The translations under genes and the position numbers were made by a program. From NCBI GenBank assembly GCA_965249225.1, contig CBDFLT010000009.1:372001-436000 (forward strand): a stretch of DNA of 64,000 bases, given 5' to 3'. Shown one piece after another: positions 33,515 through 41,882 of this stretch. Origin of the DNA: CBDFLT01 sp965249225. Its GTDB lineage: Bacteria > Chloroflexota > Dehalococcoidia > Lucifugimonadales > G963668185. Below the pieces are notes generated by a model. It did not search any database. It was not told the DNA's origin and was given only the letters and a program-made list of their open reading frames with translations. How positions within the stretch are numbered: position 1 is the first letter of the stretch; every line of letters starts with the position of its first letter.

Positions 33515-34897
33515 TTAGATGTGAATAGCCTCTCCTTCCAAGGCCAGGGCGGCCTCCTTCACCGCCTCAGAGATGGTCGGATGGGGATGGACGAGCCATC
33601 CCAGCTCCGTGTTCGTGCCTTCTAGCAGCCTCCCCAGGGAGACCTCTCCCAGGAGCTCGGTGACCTCGGGGCCTATCATGTGAGCCCCCAGTATCTCCCC
33701 AACCTCACTATCTACTACCAGCTTGACCATGCCATCGGATTCGGCCATAGCGAGGGCCTTCCCGCTGGCGGAAAACGGGAAGGAGGCGGTCTTGATCGTA
33801 TATCCCTGCTCTCTGGCCTGCGCCTCAGTGAGTCCGAAGCTGGCCACCTGGGGCTTACAGTACGTCGCCTTGGGCATCAAAGTGTAGTCCAGTTTCCGCG
33901 GTTCAAGGCCTGCGATAGTCTCCACGGCCATTACGCCCTGCGCCGAGGCCACGTGAGCCAACAGCATCTTCCCTGTAACGTCCCCGATGGCATAGATACC
34001 CGGCACGTTCGTCTCCATCCGGTCGCCTACGTTCACAAAGCCCCGCTCGGTGGCGACGCCCACCTCCTCGAGACCGATGCCGTCGATGTTCCCTTGCGCG
34101 CCAACCGCCACCAGGACCTTGTCGCACTGGATCACCGATTCGTCCTCGCCAGCGGCCACAGTGACCTGCGCCCCATCGCCCTCGACGGCAATGCTCTTGA
34201 CCTGTGCACCGGTCATGGCCTCGATGCCTTGGTGCTTGAAGGCGCGCTCTAAGTGCGCACTGACCTCCTCGTCCTCCAGCGGAACGAGGCGGGGGAGTAG
34301 CTCGACGATTATCACCCTGGCGCCGTACGCCCGGTAAACGTAGCCGAACTCAACCCCGGTGGCGCCGCCGCCGACGATGACCACGGTCGAAGGCACCTCG
34401 CGCAGCTCTAGGGCCTCACGGCTCGTTATGACTACCTTGCCGTCGATGGGCAAGTTAGGGAGCTGGCGAAACCGGGCGCCTGTGGCGATCACGACACGGT
34501 CGGTCGAAAGGGTGTCGCCACTCTCCCGGACCTCGACGGTATTTTTGTCCCTCAGGGCGCCGGACCCAGAGACGACGTCCACTTTGTTCTTCTTTAGGAG
34601 GAACTTGACGCCTTTTATCATGCGCTCCACGACCTGACGGCTTCGGTCGATGGCCGCCCCGAACTCGTACTGAAGGTTGTCGAAGGTGATCCCGTAGTCG
34701 CCGGCATGGCGAATCAGGTTGAGGATCTCGGCGTTCCTGATTAGCGCCTTGCTGGGAATGCAGCCCCAGTTGAGACAGATGCCGCCCAGCTCGTCTCGCT
34801 CGACCACGGCCGTCTTCAGACCCAACTGGCCCGCACGAATTGCGGCCACGTAGCCGCCGGGGCCGGCTCCCAGTATCACGATGTCGTAGTCCGCCAT
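33515..34897 (-). CDS. lpdA: dihydrolipoamide dehydrogenase (E3)
   Basis: 460 residues. FAD-binding GAGPGGYVAAIRAGQLG (9-25), redox-active Cys pair C41 and C46 in GGICLNWGCIPSK, NAD-binding GGGATGVEFGYVYRAYGARV (near 177), the second FAD motif YAIGDVTGKMLLAHVASAQG (near 310), and the C-terminal catalytic His-Glu region HPHPTISEAV. GAGGAGG precedes the ATG. First gene of the lpdA-pdhAB-E2-thyX run; the 190-base gap to pdhA shows no feature I recognise. A 15-bp palindrome lies 36 bases upstream and may be its operator. Confidence 0.94.
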   Translation of the reverse strand: MADYDIVILGAGPGGYVAAIRAGQLGLKTAVVERDELGGICLNWGCIPSKALIRNAEILNLIRHAGDYGITFDNLQYEFGAAIDRSRQVVERMIKGVKFLLKKNKVDVVSGSGALRDKNTVEVRESGDTLSTDRVVIATGARFRQLPNLPIDGKVVITSREALELREVPSTVVIVGGGATGVEFGYVYRAYGARVIIVELLPRLVPLEDEEVSAHLERAFKHQGIEAMTGAQVKSIAVEGDGAQVTVAAGEDESVIQCDKVLVAVGAQGNIDGIGLEEVGVATERGFVNVGDRMETNVPGIYAIGDVTGKMLLAHVASAQGVMAVETIAGLEPRKLDYTLMPKATYCKPQVASFGLTEAQAREQGYTIKTASFPFSASGKALAMAESDGMVKLVVDSEVGEILGAHMIGPEVTELLGEVSLGRLLEGTNTELGWLVHPHPTISEAVKEAALALEGEAIHI

Positions 34898-34932
34898 TGG
34901 TCCTCCTCGGCCGGTGGTATTGGTTCCATCCC

Positions 34933-34947
34933 TTTGTTCGGAACAAA
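34933..34947. promoter_or_regulatory. perfect 15-bp palindrome upstream of lpdA
   Basis: TTTGTTCGGAACAAA has 7-base arms around one base. Just upstream on the minus strand there is a weak promoter-like pair (TTTACG, 16 bases, TATTAA), so a repressor binding here would sit right after the -10. The regulator is unknown; it does not match the LexA or PdhR consensus exactly. Confidence 0.45.
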
Positions 34948-35345
34948 CCTATTTAATACTACTCACAGCCTTGCCGTAAAGGGATGTAGCGTACCTGGGG
35001 CAAAGGATTCACCGGTACGTTTGTGGCCACGACGCCCTGGAATATCTAATCACCCAATCAGCACAGCCTCTAACGCCGTACCCAGCGCGTTTGATGATGC
35101 TTTGCACAACCGACAGCATTTGGGGTCCGTGGACACATCGCGGGCATCTGTGACGGGGCCCCCGTAGCCGACGAAGCCTCATTCCCCAGCCATGTGGACG
35201 GTGATAGGATAGGCGTGGCGGTTCGCAGCCTGCCCGGGGAGTCGAGTGTCACTATGAGTCAGTAGTCAACATTCGCAACTCTGCGCGGCCATTCATACGC
35301 TCTCCAGTAATCTAGGCTAAGCTAGCGAGTTAACGGAGGGAACTC
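34948..35345. other. intergenic region, no gene seen
   Basis: About 400 bases between divergent lpdA and the hydrolase. No convincing ORF, tRNA or terminator. A segment at 35233-35255 (CCCGGGGAGTCGAGTGTCAC) recurs in diverged form after the hydrolase gene at about 36323-36346. GGAGGG at the right end is the hydrolase ribosome site. Confidence 0.4.
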
Positions 35346-36239
35346 TTGTCCTCACCTACCGCAGCATCCGCTACGGTCAACGGTGTGCTCCTTCGATACT
35401 GGACGTGGGGAGGCACTGGGCAGCCTTTGGTGCTGTTGCATGGACTGGCTTCCACGCACCGGATCTGGGATTTCGTAGCGCCACTGCTGACGCAGGACTT
35501 CCGGGTTGTTGCGCTGGACCAGCGTGGTCACGGTGAAAGCGCCAAGCCCGATGGCGGCTACGATTTTGCCACGGTGGCCGCAGACCTGAACGGCCTGCTC
35601 CGGGTCCTCGAGACCGAATCTCCCATCCTGGTGGGTCACTCCTGGGGTGCAAACGTGGCCCTTGAGCATGCGGCGACTTATCTGGCGGCGACCGGTGGCC
35701 TGTGTCTGATAGATGGGGGCACGATAGAGACATCGAGCTATTTCCCGAGCTTGGAGGTGGCCAAGGCGGAGATGGCACCCCCTGACTTCAGCGGCATGAC
35801 CCTGGACTCCTTTCGAGCCCGGGCGCGAGAGGAGGACTTCGGGTTCGAGATGACCCCGCAGGTTCACCAGGCCTTTGAGGCCAACTTCGAGGAGCTGGCG
35901 GACGGTAAGATCAGGGCCAGACTGAGCAGAACGAACCACATGGCCGTGATCGAGGCGTTCTGGGACCAGAAGCCGTCTGAACTCTACCACCGCGTGCGGT
36001 GCCCGGTCCTGCTCATGCCGACCCGCGGCGGTGGTTTCCGCCCAAAGGTGTGGAGGGAGTGGGCGGAGAGGTCCATCGCTGCCGCAGGGGACGCCTTGCC
36101 CGTGAGCAAGACGGTCTGGCTGGAAGACAGTGTCCACGATGTGCCGCTTCAGCGCCCTGACCTGGTGGCGAAGGTGATCAAGCAGCACTACATCAACGGA
36201 TTCTTCCGCTCAACCACGTCCATTCCACCCAACTCGTAA
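35346..36239 (+). CDS. alpha/beta hydrolase
   Basis: 297 residues; TTG start at 35346, five bases after GGAGGG. Core motifs: LVLLHGLASTHRIW with the oxyanion HG (32-33), DQRGHGESAKP (58-68), the nucleophile elbow GHSWG with Ser99, and a likely catalytic His near 269 in DSVHDVPLQRPD; the acid is probably the Asp or Glu near 240 (not certain). Substrate is unknown. It is followed by a cupin gene after 213 bases; similar short repeats flank it on both sides. Confidence 0.85.
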   Translation: MSSPTAASATVNGVLLRYWTWGGTGQPLVLLHGLASTHRIWDFVAPLLTQDFRVVALDQRGHGESAKPDGGYDFATVAADLNGLLRVLETESPILVGHSWGANVALEHAATYLAATGGLCLIDGGTIETSSYFPSLEVAKAEMAPPDFSGMTLDSFRARAREEDFGFEMTPQVHQAFEANFEELADGKIRARLSRTNHMAVIEAFWDQKPSELYHRVRCPVLLMPTRGGGFRPKVWREWAERSIAAAGDALPVSKTVWLEDSVHDVPLQRPDLVAKVIKQHYINGFFRSTTSIPPNS

Positions 36240-36452
36240 GCTGCATTGGTTTCTCTTCGCTTGCCTGGGGAGCCCAGCCCCACCAGAATGGTGAAGGCCA
36301 CAAAAATCCGTAACGTCCCCCTTCCTGGGGAGCCGAGTGTTATCACCGAACAGTGGTTAACATCCTCAGACCGAAGCAAGTCATATTCTATTCCGGGAAG
36401 CCCGTTGAAGACGAAAAGGGAATCATGGCAACACCTTTTGGAGGGGAGTGCG

Positions 36453-36821
36453 ATGCAATACACTCGAATCTATGCCGATCCTGACGGTGAGTCTCATTTC
36501 GACGAGGTGGCGGTAGCACTTGTTGCGAAGGACTTCGCTCCCCCTGCGTCCCCGCTCAACGTGTCCGCACCGATTCCAGCCGCCCAGCTCGTGTTCATTA
36601 TGCTGCCTCCCGGTTGGTACGGAGATCGGCACCCGGCTCCTCGTAGACAATACTGGGTTCAAATCGCCGGGCAAATCGATGTCGAGGTTAGCGATGGTGA
36701 AATCAGGCATTTTAACCCAGGAGATGTCGGACTTCTTGAGGATGTCACCGGCAAGGGGCATGTGACTCGAGTCATAGGCCAGGACGAAGTGCGAGGGATG
36801 TTCGTTCAACTTCCCCGCTAA
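36453..36821 (+). CDS. cupin-fold protein
   Basis: 122 residues from ATG 36453, eight bases after GGAGGGGAG. The long upstream in-frame extension is rejected because it has no Shine-Dalgarno and low-complexity content. Motif-like segments: PPGWYGDRHPAPRRQYWVQIAGQIDVEVSDGE (about 58-90, split motif 1) and FNPGDVGLLEDVTGKGHVTRV (about 93-113, motif 2). The usual metal ligands are incomplete: H in DRHP and H in KGHVT are present, the Glu/second His pair is less clear. Function unknown. Confidence 0.75.
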   Translation: MQYTRIYADPDGESHFDEVAVALVAKDFAPPASPLNVSAPIPAAQLVFIMLPPGWYGDRHPAPRRQYWVQIAGQIDVEVSDGEIRHFNPGDVGLLEDVTGKGHVTRVIGQDEVRGMFVQLPR

Positions 36822-36905
36822 GTCAGACGCCCCCTGCCTGCGGAGCGATTACCAATTAGTAGCAACGAACCCTCCCACCCCATTGGATACGTGAGCCGTG
36901 CGCTG

Positions 36906-36934
36906 TTGATAGGCACGGACGGGCTTGTTATGAT
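36906..36934 (+). promoter_or_regulatory. sigma70-type promoter of the pantothenate operon
   Basis: TTGATA (36906-36911), 17-base spacer, TATGAT (36929-36934); each hexamer matches consensus at five of six. Transcription would begin near 36941, giving a leader of about 205 bases before the first gene. Confidence 0.75.
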
Positions 36935-36940
36935 GTAGAC

Positions 36941-37077
36941 GCAGCCAATCCTTTGGGAACGGTGAGCGTTTTGACTAAACTGAGTTGGGCCGCCGACCGG
37001 GCGGCAGGTCCCATTCATCGGTGTTTGGCGCGATGCGCCGAGGAAACCTCCTCGACTTCGTCGGGAAGGTTTTTTTA
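36941..37077 (+). ncRNA. structured 5' leader with attenuator, upstream of pan operon
   Basis: Between the promoter and the first gene, the leader can form GCCGCC/GGCGGC (near 36990-37007), GGCGC/GCGCC (37027-37038) and CGAGG/CCTCG (37039-37054). The last overlaps the 5' arm of the intrinsic terminator at 37045, so the two are mutually exclusive, the classical attenuation layout. The effector is unknown; a pan-type RNA motif is a possibility because that class precedes panB/panC genes. It has no T-box sequence that I can recognise. Confidence 0.6.
37045..37077 (+). terminator. intrinsic terminator of the pan leader
   Basis: AACCTCCTCGAC (37045-37056), TTC loop, GTCGGGAAGGTT (37060-37071): 12 pairs with one A/C mismatch and one G-U pair, then a run of Ts to 37076. 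Located 70 bases before the first gene, so it must be regulated or read through. Confidence 0.8.
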
Positions 37078-37146
37078 TTCCATCCCGTCCCATCCTATCG
37101 CCCGATCCCCCTCGGACCGCACCTCCTGCTTCGGGAGGCCGGCGGT

Positions 37147-38136
37147 ATGACGCCCCACGGCATAACAAGTGTCCCCGGCATCCTCGTAGGCCACTACACG
37201 GACGAGGCGGCCGCCACCGGATGCACGGTGGTGCTTTGCGAAGGCGGCGCGGTGGGTGGCGTGGACGTTCGAGGCTCGGCCCCGGGGACGAGAGAGACGG
37301 ACCTGCTGCGTCCCACGACCTGGGCAACGGAAGTTCACGCGGTATTGCTGGGAGGCGGGAGTGCCTTCGGTCTGGACGCGGCCTCGGGCGTGGTCGAGTT
37401 CCTTGAAGAGAAGGGCATTGGGTTACAGATGGGGCCGGCAAGAATCCCCATCGTCCCGGCGGCCATCTTGTACGACCTTGACGTGGTAACCCACGAGACG
37501 CGCCCAGGTCCGCAAGAGGGCTTCAAAGCGTGCCAGAGCGCCTCCTCGGGGCCGGTGGCTGAGGGTAGCGTCGGCGCGGGCACCGGCGCGACGGTGGGCA
37601 AGCTGCTGGGGATGGAGCGGGCGGTGAAGGGCGGCATTGGGACCGCCTCGCTAGAGCTGGAACACGGGCTGACGGTGGGCGCGATCGTGGCGGTGAACTC
37701 GTTCGGAGGCGTCTTCGACCCCGGCTCCGGCGGAATCGTGGCGGGGCCGTTGAAGGACGACGGCGTTACGATGCACGACGCCATGGAGCTCATCACCTCG
37801 CCGGACTTCGTGACGGCCGAGCGGGCTCCACACTCGAACACCACCATCGGGGTAGTGGCGACCAACGCCTCTTTAACCAAGGAGCAGGCGAACAAGCTGG
37901 CGGCGGTGACCCACGACGGCCTGGCCATGGCCATCAGGCCGGCGCATACGATGGTAGACGGCGACACCATGTTCGCCGTGGCCACCGGCGCACTGCAGGA
38001 ACCCGCCGATATGAACCGCCTCTGCGCCGCGTCCGTGGTCTGTGTCTCGAAGGCCATCGTCAGGGCGGTCCAAAAAGCGAAGAGCCTCGGAGGAATTCCC
38101 GCGATAACGGAGCTTACCGCACATGGACGCACTTAG
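37147..38136 (+). CDS. P1 family peptidase (DmpA/aminopeptidase-like)
   Basis: 329 residues from ATG 37147, eight bases after GGAGG. An N-terminal nucleophile hydrolase made as a precursor that cuts itself. The family features are ITSVPGILVGHYTD at the start, GGGSAFGLDAASGVVEFLEE (near 60-80), GSVGAGTGATVGKL, KGGIGTASLELEHG, VNSFGG and HSNTTIGVVATNASLTKEQ. The autocleavage site is expected before a Thr in N231-T232-T233. It heads the pan operon: the DUF2520 gene overlaps its end by 14 bases. Its role there is unclear; release of beta-alanine or another amino acid from a peptide is only a guess. Confidence 0.87.
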   Translation: MTPHGITSVPGILVGHYTDEAAATGCTVVLCEGGAVGGVDVRGSAPGTRETDLLRPTTWATEVHAVLLGGGSAFGLDAASGVVEFLEEKGIGLQMGPARIPIVPAAILYDLDVVTHETRPGPQEGFKACQSASSGPVAEGSVGAGTGATVGKLLGMERAVKGGIGTASLELEHGLTVGAIVAVNSFGGVFDPGSGGIVAGPLKDDGVTMHDAMELITSPDFVTAERAPHSNTTIGVVATNASLTKEQANKLAAVTHDGLAMAIRPAHTMVDGDTMFAVATGALQEPADMNRLCAASVVCVSKAIVRAVQKAKSLGGIPAITELTAHGRT

Positions 38137-39064
38137 CAGAAGCTCAAGGATAGGGTTCATAGGCGCTGGCAGGGTTGGAGCAACCCTGGCGGTGGCGCTG
38201 CGGCAAAAGGGGTACACCGTGGCGGCCGCCGCCAGCCGGACCTTCGCCTCGGCCAAGGCCCTGGCCGAAAGAGCTCCGGGTTGCACCGCGTATGCCACCG
38301 CGCAGGAGGCCGTCGACGCATCCGACGTGGTCTTCATCACGACCTCGGACGGCGCCATAGAGTCCGTTGCCTCGGCCGTCTCGTGGCGCTCAGGACAGGG
38401 CGCTGTGCACTGCTCCGGCGCCGCATCTCTGGATATCCTCGAACCCGCCCGGCGACAGGGCGCCACGGTAGGCGCACTACACCCCTTTGCGGCGTTCACG
38501 GCGGTTGGAGCCTCACTGGAAACACTTCCTGGTTCGACGTTCGCAATCGAAGGCGACGGCGAGATGCAGGGGTTTCTCAAGGAAATCGCTCATGCCCTGC
38601 GCGGACGGCCAATTTTTCTCCGTCCTGAGGACAAGCCTCTTTACCATGCCACCGTGGTCATGACGGGCGGCATCTTAATAGGGTACACGGCCGCCGTCGC
38701 AGAGCTTTGGAGAAATTTCGGCGTCGAGCGAAGCGAGGCCCTGGATGCCATATTACCGTTCATGCAGGGCTGTGTCAGCGCGATGCGGTCGTTGGGGATT
38801 CCTGGCGCGGTGGCCGGTCCGTACCCCAGAGGAGACATCGGCACCGTGCGGAAGCATGTAGAGGCCCTGAAGTCGGCGGCACCGGAGATGCTGCCTGCAT
38901 ACTGCCATATGGCTCTAGCGGGGATTCCCTTCGCCGTGGAGAAAGGAGACCTGTCACCGGAACGGGCTCAGGAGATAACACAGTTGCTGGAGTCCTTCGC
39001 GGACGGCGGGAGAATCAACCGAGGTGCCGAGACCTCCCCGTCACAGCCTGGGGGTAAACGTTGA
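38123..39064 (+). CDS. Rossmann-fold DUF2520 protein, PanE-like ketopantoate reductase candidate
   Basis: 313 residues. The dinucleotide-binding start RIGFIGAGRVGATLAVALRQKG (8-29, GxGxxG), then VVFITTSDGAIESVA, and a C-terminal helical DUF2520 domain (from about 130: GALHPFAAFTAVGASLETLPG; KPLYHATVVMTGGIL). Family members in other bacteria are predicted to reduce ketopantoate to pantoate. Being overlapped by the peptidase gene and 55 bases before panB makes that assignment attractive here, since no panE or ilvC is present. That role is inference. Confidence 0.82.
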   Translation: MDALSRSSRIGFIGAGRVGATLAVALRQKGYTVAAAASRTFASAKALAERAPGCTAYATAQEAVDASDVVFITTSDGAIESVASAVSWRSGQGAVHCSGAASLDILEPARRQGATVGALHPFAAFTAVGASLETLPGSTFAIEGDGEMQGFLKEIAHALRGRPIFLRPEDKPLYHATVVMTGGILIGYTAAVAELWRNFGVERSEALDAILPFMQGCVSAMRSLGIPGAVAGPYPRGDIGTVRKHVEALKSAAPEMLPAYCHMALAGIPFAVEKGDLSPERAQEITQLLESFADGGRINRGAETSPSQPGGKR

Positions 39065-39122
39065 AACATTCGGATAAGGGCGCAGGCCCTCACTCGTTAC
39101 AACACCTAGAGGAGGTACCGTG

Positions 39123-39977
39123 ATGCGCGTGTCGATTCGAGACCTAAAGGAGATGAAGGGTCAAGGCGAGAGAATCGCGATGATGACCGCCTACGATTAC
39201 ACATCGGCCAGGATATTGGACGAGGCTGGAGTGCCGGTCATTCTGGTCGGCGACAGCCTTGGCCAGGTGGTCCTGGGCTACGACACGACCCTGCCCGTGA
39301 CCATGGACGATATGGTCCACCATACAAGCGCGGTGGTCCGAGGCACCCGAAGGAGCCATATCGTCAGCGACATGCCATTCATGAGCTATCAAGCGGACGT
39401 GCGGGAATCGATCCGCAACGCCGGCCGTCTCCTCAAGGAGGGCGGCGCTCAGTCGGTCAAGTTAGAGGGTGGACGCCTCCTGGTGGATACGGTGCGCCGC
39501 ATCGTGCGGGCGGGGATACCGGTTATGGGACACATCGGGCTCACACCCCAGGCCTTTAACCAGTTGGGCGGGTACCGCGTCCAGGGCAAGTCGCCGAAGG
39601 CCGCAGCAGAGCTGATAGACGACGCCCAGGCGCTGGAAGACGCGGGCGCCTACGCGGTTGTCCTGGAGCTGGTTCCCGCGCCGCTCGCCGCAACGATCAC
39701 GGAGCGGCTATCCATCCCAACGGTAGGGATCGGCGCCGGCCCCTACTGCGACGGGCAGGTGCAGGTCTTTCACGACTTCCTGGGGCTGTTCACCGATTTC
39801 GTTCCGAAGCACGCCCGGCGCTACGCCAACCTGGCGGAGGTCATACACAACGCCACGATCCAGTATATCGAGGACGTCCGGGCTCAGGCCTTCCCATCGG
39901 AGGCGGAGAGCTACGGGATGAATGAAGGTGGCTTGGAGAGCCGTCCCGGGCGTTCGGCCAAGTCGGCCGAGAGCTAG
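39123..39977 (+). CDS. panB: 3-methyl-2-oxobutanoate hydroxymethyltransferase
   Basis: 284 residues. Makes ketopantoate from 2-oxoisovalerate and methylene-tetrahydrofolate. ATG 39123 is seven bases after GGAGG (GTG 39120 is nearer and possible). Family motifs: MTAYDYTSARILDEAGVPVILVGDSLGQVVLGYDTTLPVTMDDM-type stretch (22-65), the metal site DS of GDSLG, SDMPFMSYQ, KLEGG, VMGHIGLTPQ, VLELVPAPLAATITERLSIPTVGIGAGPYCDGQ-type stretch with catalytic Glu, and HDFLGL. Confidence 0.96.
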   Translation: MRVSIRDLKEMKGQGERIAMMTAYDYTSARILDEAGVPVILVGDSLGQVVLGYDTTLPVTMDDMVHHTSAVVRGTRRSHIVSDMPFMSYQADVRESIRNAGRLLKEGGAQSVKLEGGRLLVDTVRRIVRAGIPVMGHIGLTPQAFNQLGGYRVQGKSPKAAAELIDDAQALEDAGAYAVVLELVPAPLAATITERLSIPTVGIGAGPYCDGQVQVFHDFLGLFTDFVPKHARRYANLAEVIHNATIQYIEDVRAQAFPSEAESYGMNEGGLESRPGRSAKSAES

Positions 39978-40069
39978 GGGAGCGCCCCTAACTAGGCTGG
40001 GTTTCCCCCTACTCGTCTGTCCTGGACTGCGTCCGAGATTGACCCACCTCCACGAAGCGATCCGACATC

Positions 40070-40903
40070 ATACAGATTATCGAGACAGTCGAAGCGTTCA
40101 GAGAGGCCTGCCAGAGCGTGCAGAGGCCCCTCGGACTGGTACCCACTATGGGTGGCCTCCACGAGGGGCACAGGGCCCTTCTACGGCGCGCACGGTCGGA
40201 GAACACCAGCGTGTCGGCCAGCATATTCTTGAACCCCAGTCAGTTCGGCTCCCAACATGACCTCAAAAGCTACCCGCGCACCATGGACTCGGATCTCGCC
40301 ATGATGGACGAGGAGGGGACCGACCTGGTGTTCGCGCCAAGCATCGAGCAGATGTATCCCCAAGGATTCGACACCAGCGTCGACGTGGGCAGGATCGCCG
40401 GGCGACTTGAAGGGGAGCACCGGCCCGGCCATCTCCAGAGTGTGGCCACGGTGGTGTCTAAGCTCCTCTCTATCGCCAGGCCGGACAGAGCCTACTTCGG
40501 ACAAAAGGACGCCCAGCAGTACCTGGTGGTAAAGCGCCTCAACGCCGATCTCAATTTGGGAGCCGAGATCGTGGTGGTGCCCACCGCCAGGGACGCGGAC
40601 GGCCTGGCCCTGAGCAGCAGGAACTCTTATCTCTCGGCACAGGACAGGGAGGCCGCCACGGTGTTGTACCACTCGCTTTGTCTGGCCCGGAGCCTGTGGG
40701 AAGGAGGCGAGAGGGACGCAGAGGAGGTCCGAAGACAGATGAAGTCCATTATCGACGGAGAGCCGATGGCCCGTGTCGACTACATAAGCGTCGCCGACGC
40801 CGAGACGCTGGAGGAGCTGGACCGGATAGACCGGCCAGCGCTGGTATCGTTGGCGGTCTACATTGGGAAAGCCAGGCTGATCGACAACATCGTCCTCGGC
40901 TAG
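40070..40903 (+). CDS. panC: pantothenate synthetase, apparent ATA/ATC start
   Basis: Condenses pantoate and beta-alanine with ATP. The first standard start, GTG 40118, would begin at MQRPLGLVPTMGG and delete the first helix. The frame opens after TGA 40040 and reads ATC ATA CAG ATT ATC GAG from 40067, giving (M)QIIETVEAFREACQSVQRPLGLVPTMG, matching the family start; ATA 40070 or ATC 40067 is the likely start. No Shine-Dalgarno is obvious. Motifs: VPTMGGLHEGHRALL, NPSQF, RPGHLQSVATVV, YFGQKDAQQY, LALSSRNSYLS. 277 residues from ATA. 90 bases after panB. Start codon is inference. Confidence 0.92.
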   Translation: MQIIETVEAFREACQSVQRPLGLVPTMGGLHEGHRALLRRARSENTSVSASIFLNPSQFGSQHDLKSYPRTMDSDLAMMDEEGTDLVFAPSIEQMYPQGFDTSVDVGRIAGRLEGEHRPGHLQSVATVVSKLLSIARPDRAYFGQKDAQQYLVVKRLNADLNLGAEIVVVPTARDADGLALSSRNSYLSAQDREAATVLYHSLCLARSLWEGGERDAEEVRRQMKSIIDGEPMARVDYISVADAETLEELDRIDRPALVSLAVYIGKARLIDNIVLG

Positions 40904-40962
40904 TCCAGGGGCCATGTTAAAATGCCTATTGGCCCCGACATCCCACCGCTGGAGCGACTGTA

Positions 40963-41748
40963 TTGAGGATTCTTCTAACTAACGATGACGGCATCCACTC
41001 GCCCGGGCTCTGGAGCGCCGCAAAGACGCTGAGGCAGGTGGGGGAGGTGTTCGTCGTCGCTCCCGACAGGGACCAGAGCGGCGTAGGAACGATGATGACC
41101 CTGTCAAACGTAGTCCGGGCCAATGAAACCATTTCCCCCGTCGAGGGCGTCAAAGCACACACGGTCGAGGGCACTCCAGCCGACTGTGTGATCCTCGCCA
41201 CCGAGTCGCTGTTCGACGAGCCCTTCGATCTGGTCGTATCTGGCATCAACCAGGGGGCGAACATGGGCGTGGACATAATCGCCTCCGGCACGGTGGGCGC
41301 GGCGTTCCATGGGTACTGGCGTGGAATTCCCTCAATCGCGGTCTCGGTCGCGGCTCTCGCAGATGTCCAGTACGAGGCCGCCTCTCACACAGCGAAGGCC
41401 CTCGCATCGGCAATATCAGCGAACTCCTTGCCCGAGCCCATGCTTCTCAACGTCAACCTGCCCAATGTCACTCCGGACCGAGTCGGCCGGGTGGAGCTCA
41501 CGACGATCGGGCCGGCGCTCTACCGAGAGTCCGTCGAACGGGGTCACGATGGACGCAGGACCCACTACTGGATAAAGGCCGACAGGCAGGTAGATATCGA
41601 AGTGGAAGAGGGAACGGATATATGGGCCGTGAGCAACAACCGGATCTCCATAACCCCCCTCGATACCGCGATATCCAGCCTCCCGTCTTCTCCATTCAAG
41701 GTGTTATCCGAAGAGGTTGAGGCCGAGCTATCGCTTGAGCAGCGCTAA
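40963..41748 (+). CDS. surE: 5'-nucleotidase SurE
   Basis: 261 residues, TTG start at 40963 with GGAG eight bases upstream. SurE fold: MRILLTNDDGIHSPGLWSAA with the metal-binding D8-D9 pair, VVAPDRDQSGVG with Ser, GTPADCVILA, SGINQGANMGVDIIASGTVGAAFHG-type text with the metal-binding Asn. Hydrolyses nucleoside 5'-monophosphates and polyphosphate. It lies about 60 bases after panC on the same strand, so it may be the last gene of the pan operon. Confidence 0.94.
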   Translation: MRILLTNDDGIHSPGLWSAAKTLRQVGEVFVVAPDRDQSGVGTMMTLSNVVRANETISPVEGVKAHTVEGTPADCVILATESLFDEPFDLVVSGINQGANMGVDIIASGTVGAAFHGYWRGIPSIAVSVAALADVQYEAASHTAKALASAISANSLPEPMLLNVNLPNVTPDRVGRVELTTIGPALYRESVERGHDGRRTHYWIKADRQVDIEVEEGTDIWAVSNNRISITPLDTAISSLPSSPFKVLSEEVEAELSLEQR

Positions 41749-41817
41749 GTGGGACCATGCTCCCACCTGGCGGCATCCTTTCTGGCCAAATCGGAAATCT
41801 CTGTGCCGAGCGCGCAG

Positions 41818-41846
41818 TTGACACCTTGGACACACAAACTTAGAAT
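41818..41846 (+). promoter_or_regulatory. strong sigma70-type promoter for the NIPSNAP genes
   Basis: TTGACA (41818-41823, perfect), 17-base spacer, TAGAAT (41841-41846, five of six). Transcript start near 41853, 30 bases before the first NIPSNAP ATG. Confidence 0.8.
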
Positions 41847-41882
41847 TGGCCGCAATACCATATTCATGCGAAGGAGGCAGTC

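Noticed and set aside
36941..37077. T-box riboswitch upstream of the pan operon
   Set aside because: No T-box core (AGGGTGGNACCGCG) or specifier loop could be found; downstream genes are not aminoacylation-related.
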